A stretch of DNA of 64,000 nt, taken from Microbispora hainanensis. Its GTDB lineage: Bacteria; Actinomycetota; Actinomycetes; Streptosporangiales; Streptosporangiaceae. The notes under the pieces were generated by a model. The model did no database searches. It was given only the letters and a program-made list of their open reading frames with translations, and had not been told where the DNA came from. Positions 1 through 8,937 of this stretch are shown here, in pieces. Where the stretch lies: NCBI RefSeq assembly GCF_036186745.1, contig NZ_CP108086.1:3162001-3226000 (forward strand), in the 5' to 3' direction. The number at the start of each line of letters is the position of its first letter. Positions within the stretch are counted from its first letter, which is position 1. The position numbers and the translations under genes are program-made.

Positions 1-260
1 TGGAGGGCGCCGACACCGCCCTGGGCGTGGACGTCGTCCGCCGGCTGCTGGGCGAGGAGCCGGTCCTGACCCCCGAGTCAGGGCGCATGAACATCCCTCT
101 TCCCGACCCCGACCGGGCCGCGGACGTGCTGATCGGCCTGCGGGAGGCGGGCCTCGGCATCTCCTCGGTGAGCGTCGCCAAGCCGACGCTCGACGAGGTC
201 TTCCTGGCGCTGACCGGCCACGGCGCCGACGACGAATCCCAGATGGAGGCGGCCCGATGA
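1..260 (+). CDS. ABC exporter ATP-binding subunit, C-terminal end (5' end outside window)
   Basis: Only the last 85 codons are present and the frame is open to the window edge. The visible part has the C-terminal accessory region seen in DrrA-type ATPases: an alternation of strands and helices ending in the signature KPTLDEVFLALTG, typical of the DUF4162 tail of daunorubicin-resistance-type exporters. The Walker motifs would lie upstream of the window. Its stop overlaps the start of the following permease (ATGA), so the two are translationally coupled. It should energise export of a drug or metabolite through that permease; the substrate cannot be told. Confidence 0.85.
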   Translation, partial: EGADTALGVDVVRRLLGEEPVLTPESGRMNIPLPDPDRAADVLIGLREAGLGISSVSVAKPTLDEVFLALTGHGADDESQMEAAR

Positions 261-1126
261 CCACCACGACCACCACGACCACCGCGATGACCGTCACCAC
301 CGGCACCGCCGGCTCCCGGCGCGTCGACCCCGCCGCCGCGGTCGCCCGCACCACGCCCCGCAGCTCGCTGCAGGAGACCTGGGTCCAGACCCTGTCCATG
401 GCATGGCGCGCCCTGAAGAAGATGCGCCGCAAGCCCGAGCAGTTCTTCGACGTGCTCATCCAGCCCTTGCTGTTCACCGCGATGTTCGCGTTCATCTTCG
501 GTGGCGCGATCTCCGGCAGTGTGTCGAACTATCTCCCGATTCTGATCCCCGGCATCCTCGCCCAGACGGCCCTGACAGTCTGCATGGCGACGGGCGTGCA
601 GTTGCGTGAGGACATGGACAAGGGGGTCTTCGACCGCTTCAAGTCGCTGCCGATCGCGCGGATCGCCCCTCTGGCCGGCCCGATGATCGCCGACCTGATC
701 CGTTATGGCATTGCGTCGGTGCTGACGGTCGTCACCGGTTTGATCATCGGTTATCGCCCCGGCGGCGGTGTGCTCGGGTGCATCGGCGGTGTCGCGCTCA
801 CCATCATCGCGGGCTGGTCGCTGGCGTGGATCTTCACGTGGCTGGGCACGATGGCGCGCTCGGCGCAGAGCGTCCAGGGCATCTCGATGATGATCATGTT
901 CCCGCTCACCTTCCTGTCCAACGCCTTCGTCCCCGCCAAGACGCTGCCCGGCTGGCTGGAGGCGTTCGTGAAGGTCAACCCGGTGTCGCACGTCGTCTCG
1001 GCGGTGCGCGACCTGTTCAACGACGGCGCCGTGACGGCCGAGGTCGGCTGGGCTGTCGTCGGCTGCGCGGTCGTCGTGGTGGTCTTCGCGCCGCTGGCGG
1101 TCCGCTCGTACTCCCGCAAGATGTAG
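257..1126 (+). CDS. ABC-2 type exporter permease (DrrB-like)
   Basis: Protein of 289 aa with a Thr-rich hydrophilic N-terminus (about 50 residues) followed by six predicted membrane segments, the layout of ABC-2 permeases such as DrrB. Hydrophobic stretches start near LIQPLLFTAMFAFIFGG and end with VVGCAVVVVVFAPLAV. The conserved mid-loop (VQLREDMDKGVFDRFKSLPI) is characteristic of the family. It overlaps the upstream ATPase gene by 4 nt and forms the membrane part of that exporter. The AfsR-like gene that follows is convergent, so no common transcription is implied. Substrate unknown. Confidence 0.9.
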   Translation: MTTTTTTTTAMTVTTGTAGSRRVDPAAAVARTTPRSSLQETWVQTLSMAWRALKKMRRKPEQFFDVLIQPLLFTAMFAFIFGGAISGSVSNYLPILIPGILAQTALTVCMATGVQLREDMDKGVFDRFKSLPIARIAPLAGPMIADLIRYGIASVLTVVTGLIIGYRPGGGVLGCIGGVALTIIAGWSLAWIFTWLGTMARSAQSVQGISMMIMFPLTFLSNAFVPAKTLPGWLEAFVKVNPVSHVVSAVRDLFNDGAVTAEVGWAVVGCAVVVVVFAPLAVRSYSRKM

Positions 1127-1186
1127 CCGGCGCCCCAAGCTGGTTGCCCGAATCCGGTTACCCGAAGCCGGTGCCCAGAACCGGTA

Positions 1187-4100
1187 TCAGATGACTCGCT
1201 CCAGGACGGCGTGTGCCTCGGCCAGCAGGCCGGGGCCGCGCCGTTCGCCGTATTCGGCCTCGATCCTGGCCATGACGCCGGGGGCGACCCGTTCGGCGTG
1301 CGCGGACAACCTCGGCCAGTCCATCGTCGGGACGAACCGGTGATAGGCGAAGCGGTCGGCGAGCACGAGCAGCCGCACCGCGTCCTCGGTAGGCAGCGCG
1401 CCCTTCAGCAGGCCCCAGATGCCCAGCGCGGCGAGCACCATCCCCATAACCGGGTAGTCCTTGTTGGCGGAGTCCTGGCCGAACACGGCCAGGGTCTTGT
1501 CGCGCAGTGACTCGAAGAGGTCCGCGCCGTCGTCGCCCTCGCCGTGCTGCGCGAACGCACAGAGCGCGACGACCTCGCCCAGGATGCCCCATTGGGCGAA
1601 CTCGTCGGCCATTCCCGGGGCGCGCCGCTGCCGGAGCACCTCGGCGGTCTCGCGGTGCCGCCGCAGCCCTTCGGCGATGTCGCCGTCGGCGAGGGCCAGC
1701 TCCGCCCTTCCGGCGGCGACCACCAGGGCCTCGCCGTACGTGCCCTGGGTGGCGATCGATTCCATCTCGTCGAGCATCCGCGCGGCCTCGTCGCGGCGGC
1801 CCTCGGCGAGCGCCGTCATGGCGAGGGAGGCGCGGAGCTGGATGACGTCGTCCATCGCCCCGAGGCGTTCGAGCACCGGGAGCGCCTCGGCGGCATGCCG
1901 GGAGGCCGCCGCGGAGTCGCCGAGGTGCGCGTACAGGCCGGCCAGCTGGGTGTGCAGCAGCGCCCGATGCCAGGGACCGCCGTCGTCGCCGACGAGTTCG
2001 AGGGCGGCCAGGGCCGTGTCGATCGCACCGGCCGGGTCGCCGGTGTTCTCCCGGCCGTGGCTCAGCCAGTGGAGCGCGACCTGGCGGATCAGCGGGTCGG
2101 GATCGGCGACCAGCTTTTCCAGGCCGTCCTCGGGATCCGACACCGTGGTGAGCAGGGCCGTCACCAGCGCCTGTACGGCGGGGTTCGCCGAGTCGGTCCC
2201 CAGATCGGACAGCAGCCGCGTCAGGTGCGCCGACTCCTCGATGGAGACCATGATGCTGTTGAACAGCGCGATGCTCACGGCCACCCGGGTCCGGTCGAGG
2301 AGCGGGGGCGGCGGCGTCCAGCCGCTCAGGGCCGCGGCGACGGCGGGGGCGAGCACGATGCTGCGCGGGTGGTCGCCGCAGATCGTCCAGTAGGCGCCCA
2401 GCGCGGAGAACAGCACCACGACCGCTTCGGGGTCGGGGTCGGCCAGGGCCTCGCGCAGGATGTCGGCGAGGTTCGTCTCCTCGGCACGCAGCCGGTCCAT
2501 CGCGTCGATCTGCTCCGGCGAGTACAGCCGGACGCTGGCCCGGCCGGCGTATCCGACGGCCCAGGCGCGTACGGCGGCCCGCGCCTCGTGGGTCTCGCCG
2601 GCCGACTCCAGCTGCACCCGGCCGAACTCGCGCACCGTCTCGAGCATGCGATAACGCACGCCGCGGGCCGTCTCCACGACGGTGAGCAGGGACTGCTCGA
2701 CCAGCTCCTCGACGTCGCCGAGAGCGCCGTCGCCGAGCACCTCCTCGGCCGCGTCGAGGGCGAAACCGTCGGGGAAGGCCGACAGCCGGCGCAGGGCCAG
2801 GCGCTCCCGCTCGCCGAGGAGGTTCCAGGACCAGTCGATCACCGCTTCCAGCGTCCGATGCCGGGAAGGGGCGCTCCGGTCGCCGCCGCGCAGCAGCGAG
2901 AACCTGTCCTCCAGCCGCCGGGATATCTCGGCCGGTGACATCACCCGCACCTTGGCTGCGGCCAGCTCGATCGCGAGCGGCAGCCCGTCGAGGCGGGCCA
3001 CGACCGCCCGTACGTCGTCCTCGTCGAGGTGCACACCGGGCCGCGCCGCGGTCGCCCGGTCGCGGAACAGCTCGACGGCGTCGCCCATGCCGAGCTGGGG
3101 CAGCGGATAGACGCGTTCGGCGGCGATGGCCAGCGGCGAGCGGGTCGTGGTGAGGACCCGCAGCTCCCGTGTGGTCGCGGTCAGATAGGCGACCAGGTCG
3201 GCCACCGCCTCCACCAGATGCTCGCAGTTGTCGAGCACCAGCAGCGCCGGGGCGAGATCGAGCTGCTGGGCGATCCGTGCCCGGACGTCGGCGCGCTGCG
3301 GCGGCGTGAGCGTACGGCGGCCGGCGACCGAGTCGCGGACCCCGAGCGCCGACCCGACCTCGCCGACCAGGTCTTCTGGCGCGGTCACGCCGACCAGCTC
3401 GACGAAGTGCACCACCGGCTGCGGAGCCTCACGGGCGACGGCATGCGCGAGCCGGGTCTTGCCGAGCCCGCCCGGGCCGAGGATCGAGACCACCCGCGAG
3501 GTGGCGAGCAGCGCCCGCACCCGCCGGAGGTCGTCGTCGCGGCCGAGCAGCGGGGTCGTGTCGAACCGCACCCCGACGCGTACGGGGCTGTCGAGCGCCA
3601 GCAGCGCACTGTGCACCCGCCGCAGCTCCGGGCCGACGTCGGCGCCGATCCGGTCGCGCAGGTCCGACCGATAACGCTCGAAGCGGTCGAGCGCGGCGCC
3701 CGTTCCACGCACCGCCGCCTCGCTGTGCAGGAGATCGGCGAGCAGTCCCTCGTCCTCGGGGTGGAGGCGCGCGGCCTCCTCGAGCTCGGGCAGCGCGATG
3801 TCGTGGTCGCCGCTCCTGCTCCTCGCCCGGGCGAGCACGACCCGCGCGGACGCCAGGTCGTGTTCCGCGCGCAGGCGCACCTCGGCCAGCGGGCCGTCAC
3901 CCTCCGCAGGCGACGCCCCGGCGCCCAGCGCGAGCGCCTCCTCGGCCGCCGCCCCCGCCGCGGCCGGATTCTCGGCGAGCAGCGCCGCCGCCTGGTCCGT
4001 CAGGGCGTGCAGCCGCCCGGCGTCGACGCGGTCGGGCGGGACGTCGAGCCGGTATCCGCTCCCTTCCGTGACCAGCGCCTCCGGCCCCACGACCGCCCTC

Positions 4101-4297
4101 GTCCTGGACACCAGGACCTGCAGCGCCTTCGCCGGGTTGGCCGGTTCGCTGTCTCCCCACACGTCCGCGACGAGCTGCTCGGCGTGCACGGCCCGGGAGG
4201 CGAGCGCGAGGGCGGCGAGCAACGCCTGAGCCCTCTCGCCGACCACAGGCTGCCCCCGCCACCGCACACCGTGGAGCAGGCACAGGTCGATCGGCAT
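1187..4297 (-). CDS. SARP/AfsR-family transcriptional regulator with NB-ARC ATPase domain
   Basis: Large regulator of 1036 aa. Residues about 1-90 form a winged-helix DNA-binding domain of the trans_reg_C type, 95-235 match a bacterial transcriptional activation domain (BTAD), and 245-500 form a STAND/NB-ARC ATPase with P-loop GPGGLGKT at 274-281 and a Walker B-like LLVLDNCEHL. The remaining half is Ala/Glu/Leu-rich helical repeat, probably TPR-like. This is the AfsR architecture: ATP-gated activators of secondary metabolism or antibiotic genes. It is convergent with the DrrAB exporter genes. The ATG at 4297 directly begins the winged-helix domain and is the natural start. Target genes are unknown. 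Confidence 0.88.
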   Translation of the reverse strand: MPIDLCLLHGVRWRGQPVVGERAQALLAALALASRAVHAEQLVADVWGDSEPANPAKALQVLVSRTRAVVGPEALVTEGSGYRLDVPPDRVDAGRLHALTDQAAALLAENPAAAGAAAEEALALGAGASPAEGDGPLAEVRLRAEHDLASARVVLARARSRSGDHDIALPELEEAARLHPEDEGLLADLLHSEAAVRGTGAALDRFERYRSDLRDRIGADVGPELRRVHSALLALDSPVRVGVRFDTTPLLGRDDDLRRVRALLATSRVVSILGPGGLGKTRLAHAVAREAPQPVVHFVELVGVTAPEDLVGEVGSALGVRDSVAGRRTLTPPQRADVRARIAQQLDLAPALLVLDNCEHLVEAVADLVAYLTATTRELRVLTTTRSPLAIAAERVYPLPQLGMGDAVELFRDRATAARPGVHLDEDDVRAVVARLDGLPLAIELAAAKVRVMSPAEISRRLEDRFSLLRGGDRSAPSRHRTLEAVIDWSWNLLGERERLALRRLSAFPDGFALDAAEEVLGDGALGDVEELVEQSLLTVVETARGVRYRMLETVREFGRVQLESAGETHEARAAVRAWAVGYAGRASVRLYSPEQIDAMDRLRAEETNLADILREALADPDPEAVVVLFSALGAYWTICGDHPRSIVLAPAVAAALSGWTPPPPLLDRTRVAVSIALFNSIMVSIEESAHLTRLLSDLGTDSANPAVQALVTALLTTVSDPEDGLEKLVADPDPLIRQVALHWLSHGRENTGDPAGAIDTALAALELVGDDGGPWHRALLHTQLAGLYAHLGDSAAASRHAAEALPVLERLGAMDDVIQLRASLAMTALAEGRRDEAARMLDEMESIATQGTYGEALVVAAGRAELALADGDIAEGLRRHRETAEVLRQRRAPGMADEFAQWGILGEVVALCAFAQHGEGDDGADLFESLRDKTLAVFGQDSANKDYPVMGMVLAALGIWGLLKGALPTEDAVRLLVLADRFAYHRFVPTMDWPRLSAHAERVAPGVMARIEAEYGERRGPGLLAEAHAVLERVI

Positions 4298-4326
4298 GCC
4301 GCAAGTCTAGGCTCCGGCGAGCCGCG

Positions 4327-5196
4327 TCACGGGGCCGTGAGAAACGTGAAGTGCTCCTTGCCCACGACAACCGGATTGCGGAGTTCGCCGATCTCGTCGA
4401 TCGTCACGGTGATCACGTCGCCCGCCCGCAACCGGAAGTCGATTTCGGGCACGACGCCGGTCCCCGTGGCGAGAACGGCCCCGTGGGGGTGGTTCTCGGA
4501 GTGGAAGAGGTAGGCGGTCAGCTCGGCGAACGGACGCCGGATCTGCTTCGTGGAGGTCGCGCCGTCCCAGACGACCTCTCCCTCGCGGGTGATCGTCAGC
4601 CGGATGGCGAGGTCGGAGGGGTCGACCTCCCACGCGGGCCGGATGCCGGGGGAGAGGGCGCACGCTCCGGCGTACACCTTGGCCTGCGGCAGGTAGAGCG
4701 GGTTCTCACCCTCCACGGAGCGCGAGCTCATGTCGTTGCAGACGACGTAGCCGACGATCTCCTCGAAGCGGTTGACCACGAGGGCCAGCTCGGGCTCGGG
4801 AACGTTGAGCTCCGAGTCGGAGCGGATGCCCACGGGTTCGCCGTCCACGACGACCCGCCAGGCGGGCGACTTGAAGAACAGCTCGGGCCGCTCGGCGTCG
4901 TACACCAGCTCGTAGACCGACTTGAGACTGCTTTCCTCCACGCGCGCGTCCCGGGAGCGCAGGTAGGTCACGCCTGCGGCCCACACCTCCGTGGCGCCGT
5001 CCACGGGGGCGAGCAGGCGTACGTCACCGAGCGAGCGATCGGGGACGGCGTCGGCGCACATCCGTCCGATCTCCTCGATCCGGTGGCTCAGCAGCTCGGA
5101 CACGCCGGCGACCGGGAGAGGGGACAGGACACCCTCGTTCAGTACGGCGACGCGTGGATGGGGATCGCTGTCACTCCTGTATCGAACGATGTGCAC
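4327..5196 (-). CDS. Fumarylacetoacetate hydrolase-family protein, probable sugar-acid dehydratase/hydrolase
   Basis: The open frame extends far upstream, but the family domain begins at a GTG giving VHIVRYRS (289 aa), placed just downstream of a LacI-type operator. The C-terminal half shows the FAH fold hallmarks: VCNDMSSRSVEGENPLYLPQ and YAGACALSPGI, which supply acidic metal ligands, and the tail RAGDVITVTIDEIGELRNPV. The family covers 2-keto-3-deoxy-sugar-acid dehydratases, pentenoate hydratases and fumarylacetoacetases. With an IlvD/Edd dehydratase and a sugar importer in the same locus, a role in oxidative pentose or hexose acid breakdown is the best reading. It is divergent from the GH3 gene and shares its operator region. 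Confidence 0.8.
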   Translation of the reverse strand: MHIVRYRSDSDPHPRVAVLNEGVLSPLPVAGVSELLSHRIEEIGRMCADAVPDRSLGDVRLLAPVDGATEVWAAGVTYLRSRDARVEESSLKSVYELVYDAERPELFFKSPAWRVVVDGEPVGIRSDSELNVPEPELALVVNRFEEIVGYVVCNDMSSRSVEGENPLYLPQAKVYAGACALSPGIRPAWEVDPSDLAIRLTITREGEVVWDGATSTKQIRRPFAELTAYLFHSENHPHGAVLATGTGVVPEIDFRLRAGDVITVTIDEIGELRNPVVVGKEHFTFLTAP

Positions 5197-5253
5197 GCGA
5201 ATCCTCGCCTTCGAAATCTGGACAAAGCGCACAAGATCGGTGACGGTGTGATT

Positions 5254-5271
5254 GTAATCGTTATCGATTAC
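5254..5271. promoter_or_regulatory. LacI-family operator between the FAH and GH3 genes
   Basis: Perfect 7-bp inverted repeat GTAATCG-TTAT-CGATTAC, placed between two divergent genes. The same sequence in reverse orientation, with two changes, recurs upstream of the LacI-family gene at 7722-7739, so it is very likely the site read by that regulator. It lies 57 nt from the FAH start and 33 nt from the GH3 start, suited to repress both. Confidence 0.75.
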
Positions 5272-5304
5272 GTTTGCGAGAGTCGGAATGATCGGAGTGA
5301 ACGG

Positions 5305-7662
5305 GTGACCACGGTGAGGCGGGAGTCCGGAGCGGCGTACACCGATCCGGCCGTGCCGGTGAGCGAGCGCGTGGCGGATCTGCTGGGTCGGATGACCCGG
5401 GAGGAGAAGCTCGCGCAGTTGGGGAGCGTCTGGGCGTTCTCCCTGATCGAGGGAGGCCGATTTTCGGCGGAGCGGGCCCGCCCGGTCCTCCGCCACGGCC
5501 TGGGCCACGTGACTCGTGTCGCGGGAGCCACGAACCTCAAGGCGGCGGATGTCGCGCGGGTCGCCAACGAGATCCAGCGGTTCCTGGTGACGGAGACCCG
5601 GCTCGGGATCCCGGCGATCGTGCACGAGGAGGTGTGCTCCGGGGTGATGGCGCGGGAGGGCACCATCTTCCCCCAGGCCATCGGCGTCGCGAGCACCTGG
5701 GAGCCGGAGCTCAACCGGAGGCTGGCGGACGCCGTCCGTGCGCAGATGCGCGCGATGGGCGGCCATCAGGGGCTCTCACCGGTGCTCGACGTGGTGCGGG
5801 ACCCGCGGTGGGGCCGCACCGAGGAGACCTATGGGGAGGACCCCCACCTGGTGGCCCGGATGGGTGTGGCGTTCGTCCGGGGCCTGCAGGGCGACTCGCT
5901 GACCGAGGGCGTCATCGCGACGGCCAAGCACTTCGTCGGTTACGGAGCGTCCGAGGGCGGGCTGAACTGGGCGCCGGCGCATCTGCCGCCGCGCCTGCTG
6001 CGGGAGGTGTATCTGCACCCGTTCGAGGCGGCCGTACGCGAGGCGGGTCTCCAGTCGGTGATGGCCGGTTATCACGAGCTGGACGGCATCCCCTGCCACG
6101 GCAACGACGAGCTCCTCGGCGACGTCCTGCGTGGCGAGTGGGGTTTCGAAGGGACCGTCGTGTCGGACTACTTCGCCGTCGACGACCTCCACTCGTATCA
6201 CCGCTTCGCCGGCGACAAGCGGCAGGCGGCGGTGCGGGCGCTCACCGCGGGCGTCGACGTCGAGCTTCCGGCGACGGACGCGTACGGGGACGCGCTCGCG
6301 CAGGCCCTCGACGAGGGCGAGGTCGGTGAAGCGCAACTGGACCGGGCGGTCTCGCGGGTGCTGCGGCACAAGTTCGAGCTCGGCCTGTTCGAGAACCCCT
6401 ATGTGGACGAGACCGCGGTGGCGGTGACGGTCAACGCCGCGCCGCACCGGGAGGTGGCGCTGGAGATCGCCCGCCGCAGCCTCGTCCTGCTCAAGAACGA
6501 CGGCATGCTGCCGCTGCGGCCGGGCACGGGAACGGTGGTGCTCATCGGCCCGAACGCCGACGACGCGCGGCACCTGCTCGGCGACTACTCCTTCGCGGCG
6601 CACGTCGAGTCGCTGATGCAGGCGCGCGAGCGCAAGGGCCTGCTCGGCCAGACGATGACGATCCCGGACGACCTCGAGATCGAGGAGAGCACCGACGGGG
6701 TGCGCACAGTGCGCGACGAGCTCGCGGCCCGCCTGGGCGACCGGCTGCGGTATGCGCGCGGGTGCGATGTGGCCGGCACATCGAGGGACGGTTTCGACGA
6801 GGCGGTCGCGGCCGCCGCGGCGGCCGACGTCGCGGTGCTCGTCCTGGGAGACCGCTCGGGGCTGACGCTCGGAGCCACGACGGGTGAGTCGCGTGACCGG
6901 TCCAGCCTGGACCTGCCCGGTGTCCAGGAAGACCTGGTGCGTGCCGTCGTCGCCACCGGCACCCCGGTGGTGGCGGTGCTCGTCGCGGGCCGGCCCGTCG
7001 GCGGCGACTTCCTGCACGAGAACTGCGCCGCGGTGCTGCTGGCCTGGCTGCCCGGGCAGACCGGCGCGAGGGCGATCGCCGAGGTGCTGCTCGGCGAGGT
7101 GAACCCGAGCGGGAAGCTGCCCATCTCCTATCCGCGCACCGTCGGCCAGATTCCCGTCTACTACGGGCACAAGGTGTCCGGAGGGCGGTCGCACTGGCAC
7201 GGTGACTACGTCGACTCGCCCGTCAGCCCGCGATACCGCTTCGGTCACGGGCTCGGGTACGCCCCGTTCGTGGTCGAACGGGCCACGCTGGACCGCGCCG
7301 AGGTGATGGCGGGGGAGAGCGTCGCGGTGGAGGTCACCGTGGCCAACACCGGCGACCGGGCCGGCGAGGAGGTCGTCCAGCTCTACATACGCGACCCGCA
7401 GGCGTCGGTCACGCGGCCGGTGCTGGAGCTGAAGGGCTTCGCCCGCGTGTCCGCCGGGGCAGGGGAGCGAACGACCATCCGCTTCGACCTGCCCACAGAC
7501 CGGCTCGGCTTTTATGACCGGAACATGCACTACACGGTAGAAGACGGACACATCGAGGTATATGTCGGCTTCTCCTCCGATGGCCACACCCATGCCGGCA
7601 CGTTCACGATCATGAGTCCGGCCTATTTGGGGCGGGCTCAAAAGGGCGTACGGTCGTTGTAA
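5305..7662 (+). CDS. Glycoside hydrolase family 3 beta-glycosidase (beta-xylosidase/beta-glucosidase type)
   Basis: Protein of 785 aa from a GTG start with GGAG 7 nt upstream; no signal peptide, so intracellular. It has the full GH3 order: a TIM-barrel domain opening with RVADLLGRMTREEKLAQLGS and containing KHFVGYGASEGG, the catalytic nucleophile Asp288 in TVVSDYFAVDD, then the alpha/beta sandwich domain (LVLLKNDGMLPLRPG, VLVLGDRSG) and a C-terminal fibronectin-III-like domain (NTGDRAGEEVVQLYI). It would hydrolyse oligosaccharides brought in by the nearby ABC importer. Substrate choice among xylosides, arabinosides and glucosides cannot be settled by eye. The LacI operator just upstream implies substrate-inducible control. 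Confidence 0.9.
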   Translation: MTTVRRESGAAYTDPAVPVSERVADLLGRMTREEKLAQLGSVWAFSLIEGGRFSAERARPVLRHGLGHVTRVAGATNLKAADVARVANEIQRFLVTETRLGIPAIVHEEVCSGVMAREGTIFPQAIGVASTWEPELNRRLADAVRAQMRAMGGHQGLSPVLDVVRDPRWGRTEETYGEDPHLVARMGVAFVRGLQGDSLTEGVIATAKHFVGYGASEGGLNWAPAHLPPRLLREVYLHPFEAAVREAGLQSVMAGYHELDGIPCHGNDELLGDVLRGEWGFEGTVVSDYFAVDDLHSYHRFAGDKRQAAVRALTAGVDVELPATDAYGDALAQALDEGEVGEAQLDRAVSRVLRHKFELGLFENPYVDETAVAVTVNAAPHREVALEIARRSLVLLKNDGMLPLRPGTGTVVLIGPNADDARHLLGDYSFAAHVESLMQARERKGLLGQTMTIPDDLEIEESTDGVRTVRDELAARLGDRLRYARGCDVAGTSRDGFDEAVAAAAAADVAVLVLGDRSGLTLGATTGESRDRSSLDLPGVQEDLVRAVVATGTPVVAVLVAGRPVGGDFLHENCAAVLLAWLPGQTGARAIAEVLLGEVNPSGKLPISYPRTVGQIPVYYGHKVSGGRSHWHGDYVDSPVSPRYRFGHGLGYAPFVVERATLDRAEVMAGESVAVEVTVANTGDRAGEEVVQLYIRDPQASVTRPVLELKGFARVSAGAGERTTIRFDLPTDRLGFYDRNMHYTVEDGHIEVYVGFSSDGHTHAGTFTIMSPAYLGRAQKGVRSL

Positions 7663-7721
7663 CAAGACGCTGACAGGCCTTGTGTTTGCTTTCGGTGTCG
7701 CCTACGTTAAAGGCCGGAAAC

Positions 7722-7739
7722 GTAACCGATAACGATTGC
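7722..7739. promoter_or_regulatory. LacI-family operator upstream of lacI-type gene (autoregulation)
   Basis: GTAACCG-ATAA-CGATTGC is an imperfect palindrome matching the reverse complement of the operator at 5254-5271 at 16 of 18 positions. It lies 17 nt before the regulator start codon, consistent with autorepression by the regulator it precedes. Confidence 0.7.
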
Positions 7740-7756
7740 AATGCTGAGAGGGCGGC

Positions 7757-8779
7757 ATGGCCGAGGGCGGTTCGCCGGTGACGATGAGCGATGTCGCACG
7801 ACTGGCGGGCGTCTCCACTGCGACCGTGTCGCGCGTGGTGAACGGGCGTTACGGCGTCAGCGCCAGCACCATCGCGCAGGTGCGTTCGGCCATCGAGCGG
7901 CTGGGCTACGAGTCGAGCCTCGTGGCGGCGAGCCTGCGGCGCACCCGCACCAACGTCCTCGGTCTGGTGACCCACCGCTTCCAGTCCTACACGGCCGAGG
8001 TGCTCAAGGGCGTCATGGACGCGTTGACCCAGTCGGGCTTCGACCTGATCATCTACGCCAACAGCGACGTCTACGGCACCTACTCCGAGGGCTGGGAGCA
8101 GCGGCACCTGACCCGTCTGTCGGGCACCCTCACGGACGGGTGCATCGTGGTCACGCCCTGGGGCGAGGTGCGGGCCAGCACGCCGATCGTGGTCATCGAT
8201 CCGGTCAGGGACTCGGCGGTGCCGTCGGTGACGGCGGACAACCTCGCGGGCGCGACCACGGCGGTCGAGCACCTGCTCGGCCTGGGCCACCGGCGCATCG
8301 GCTTCATCGCGGGCCGTTCCAGCCTGGCGGCGGCGTGGTCGCGCGAGGAGGGCTACCGCAAGGCGCTGGCCGAGGCCGGCGTTCCGGTCGATCCGGCGTT
8401 GATCGGGCGAGGGGATTTCAACCCCGAGTCCGCGGTCCCGCTGGCTCGGGCCCTGCTGGAACGGCCGGACCGGCCGACGGCGATCTTCGCGGCCAGCGAC
8501 GGGATGGCGCTGAAGGTGCTGGAGGTCGCGAAGGAGATGGGGATCGACGTCCCCGGTGACCTGTCGGTGGTCGGATTCGACAACATCCCGGAGTCGGCGC
8601 TGGCGGAGCCGAGGCTGACCACCGTGGACCAGTCGATGTACCGGCTCGGATACGAGGCCGCGCACATGCTCAAAGCGCTGGTTACCGGTGAGTGGGAAGG
8701 CCCCCGCCAGATCCTGCTCCCGACGCGCCTGCTGGTCCGTGGCTCCACCGCCCCGGTGAGGGCCGCGACGAGACCATGA
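7757..8779 (+). CDS. LacI-family transcriptional repressor
   Basis: Protein of 340 aa. The N-terminus is a LacI helix-turn-helix (MSDVARLAGVSTATVSRVVN) followed by the hinge region (YESSLVAASLRRTRTNVLGL). The rest is a periplasmic-binding-protein-like effector domain with typical VVGFDNIPESALAEPRLTTV and a C-terminal QILLPTRLLVRGST. It should bind a sugar or sugar-derived inducer in the cytoplasm and control the surrounding catabolic genes through the paired operators at 5254 and 7722. The gene stands alone: GH3 upstream, hairpin and secreted esterase downstream. Confidence 0.92.
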   Translation: MAEGGSPVTMSDVARLAGVSTATVSRVVNGRYGVSASTIAQVRSAIERLGYESSLVAASLRRTRTNVLGLVTHRFQSYTAEVLKGVMDALTQSGFDLIIYANSDVYGTYSEGWEQRHLTRLSGTLTDGCIVVTPWGEVRASTPIVVIDPVRDSAVPSVTADNLAGATTAVEHLLGLGHRRIGFIAGRSSLAAAWSREEGYRKALAEAGVPVDPALIGRGDFNPESAVPLARALLERPDRPTAIFAASDGMALKVLEVAKEMGIDVPGDLSVVGFDNIPESALAEPRLTTVDQSMYRLGYEAAHMLKALVTGEWEGPRQILLPTRLLVRGSTAPVRAATRP

Positions 8780-8789
8780 CACAGACCCT

Positions 8790-8825
8790 CATCTGCGACG
8801 TCAGTTGCCGCTGACGTCGCAGATG
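8790..8825 (+). terminator. Strong hairpin after lacI-type gene
   Basis: Perfect 15-bp inverted repeat (8790-8804 with 8811-8825, loop TTGCCG) 11 nt after the regulator stop. There is no T-run behind it, so it may act as a factor-independent terminator of the GC-rich type or as an RNA-stabilising hairpin. Confidence 0.6.
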
Positions 8826-8937
8826 AAAGGCATCCCCCTAGGAACGGAGGTACGAAACAAACCACCGCACATCCGCAGACGATTACGGCTGGCCGATCGG
8901 ACCCCATCCGCAGCCAGCCATCCTAGGAGTGCTCAGT

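Noticed and set aside
3029..4513. Long plus-strand frame antisense to the SARP regulator
   Set aside because: No domain or ribosome site; sense-strand protein has BTAD and NB-ARC motifs.
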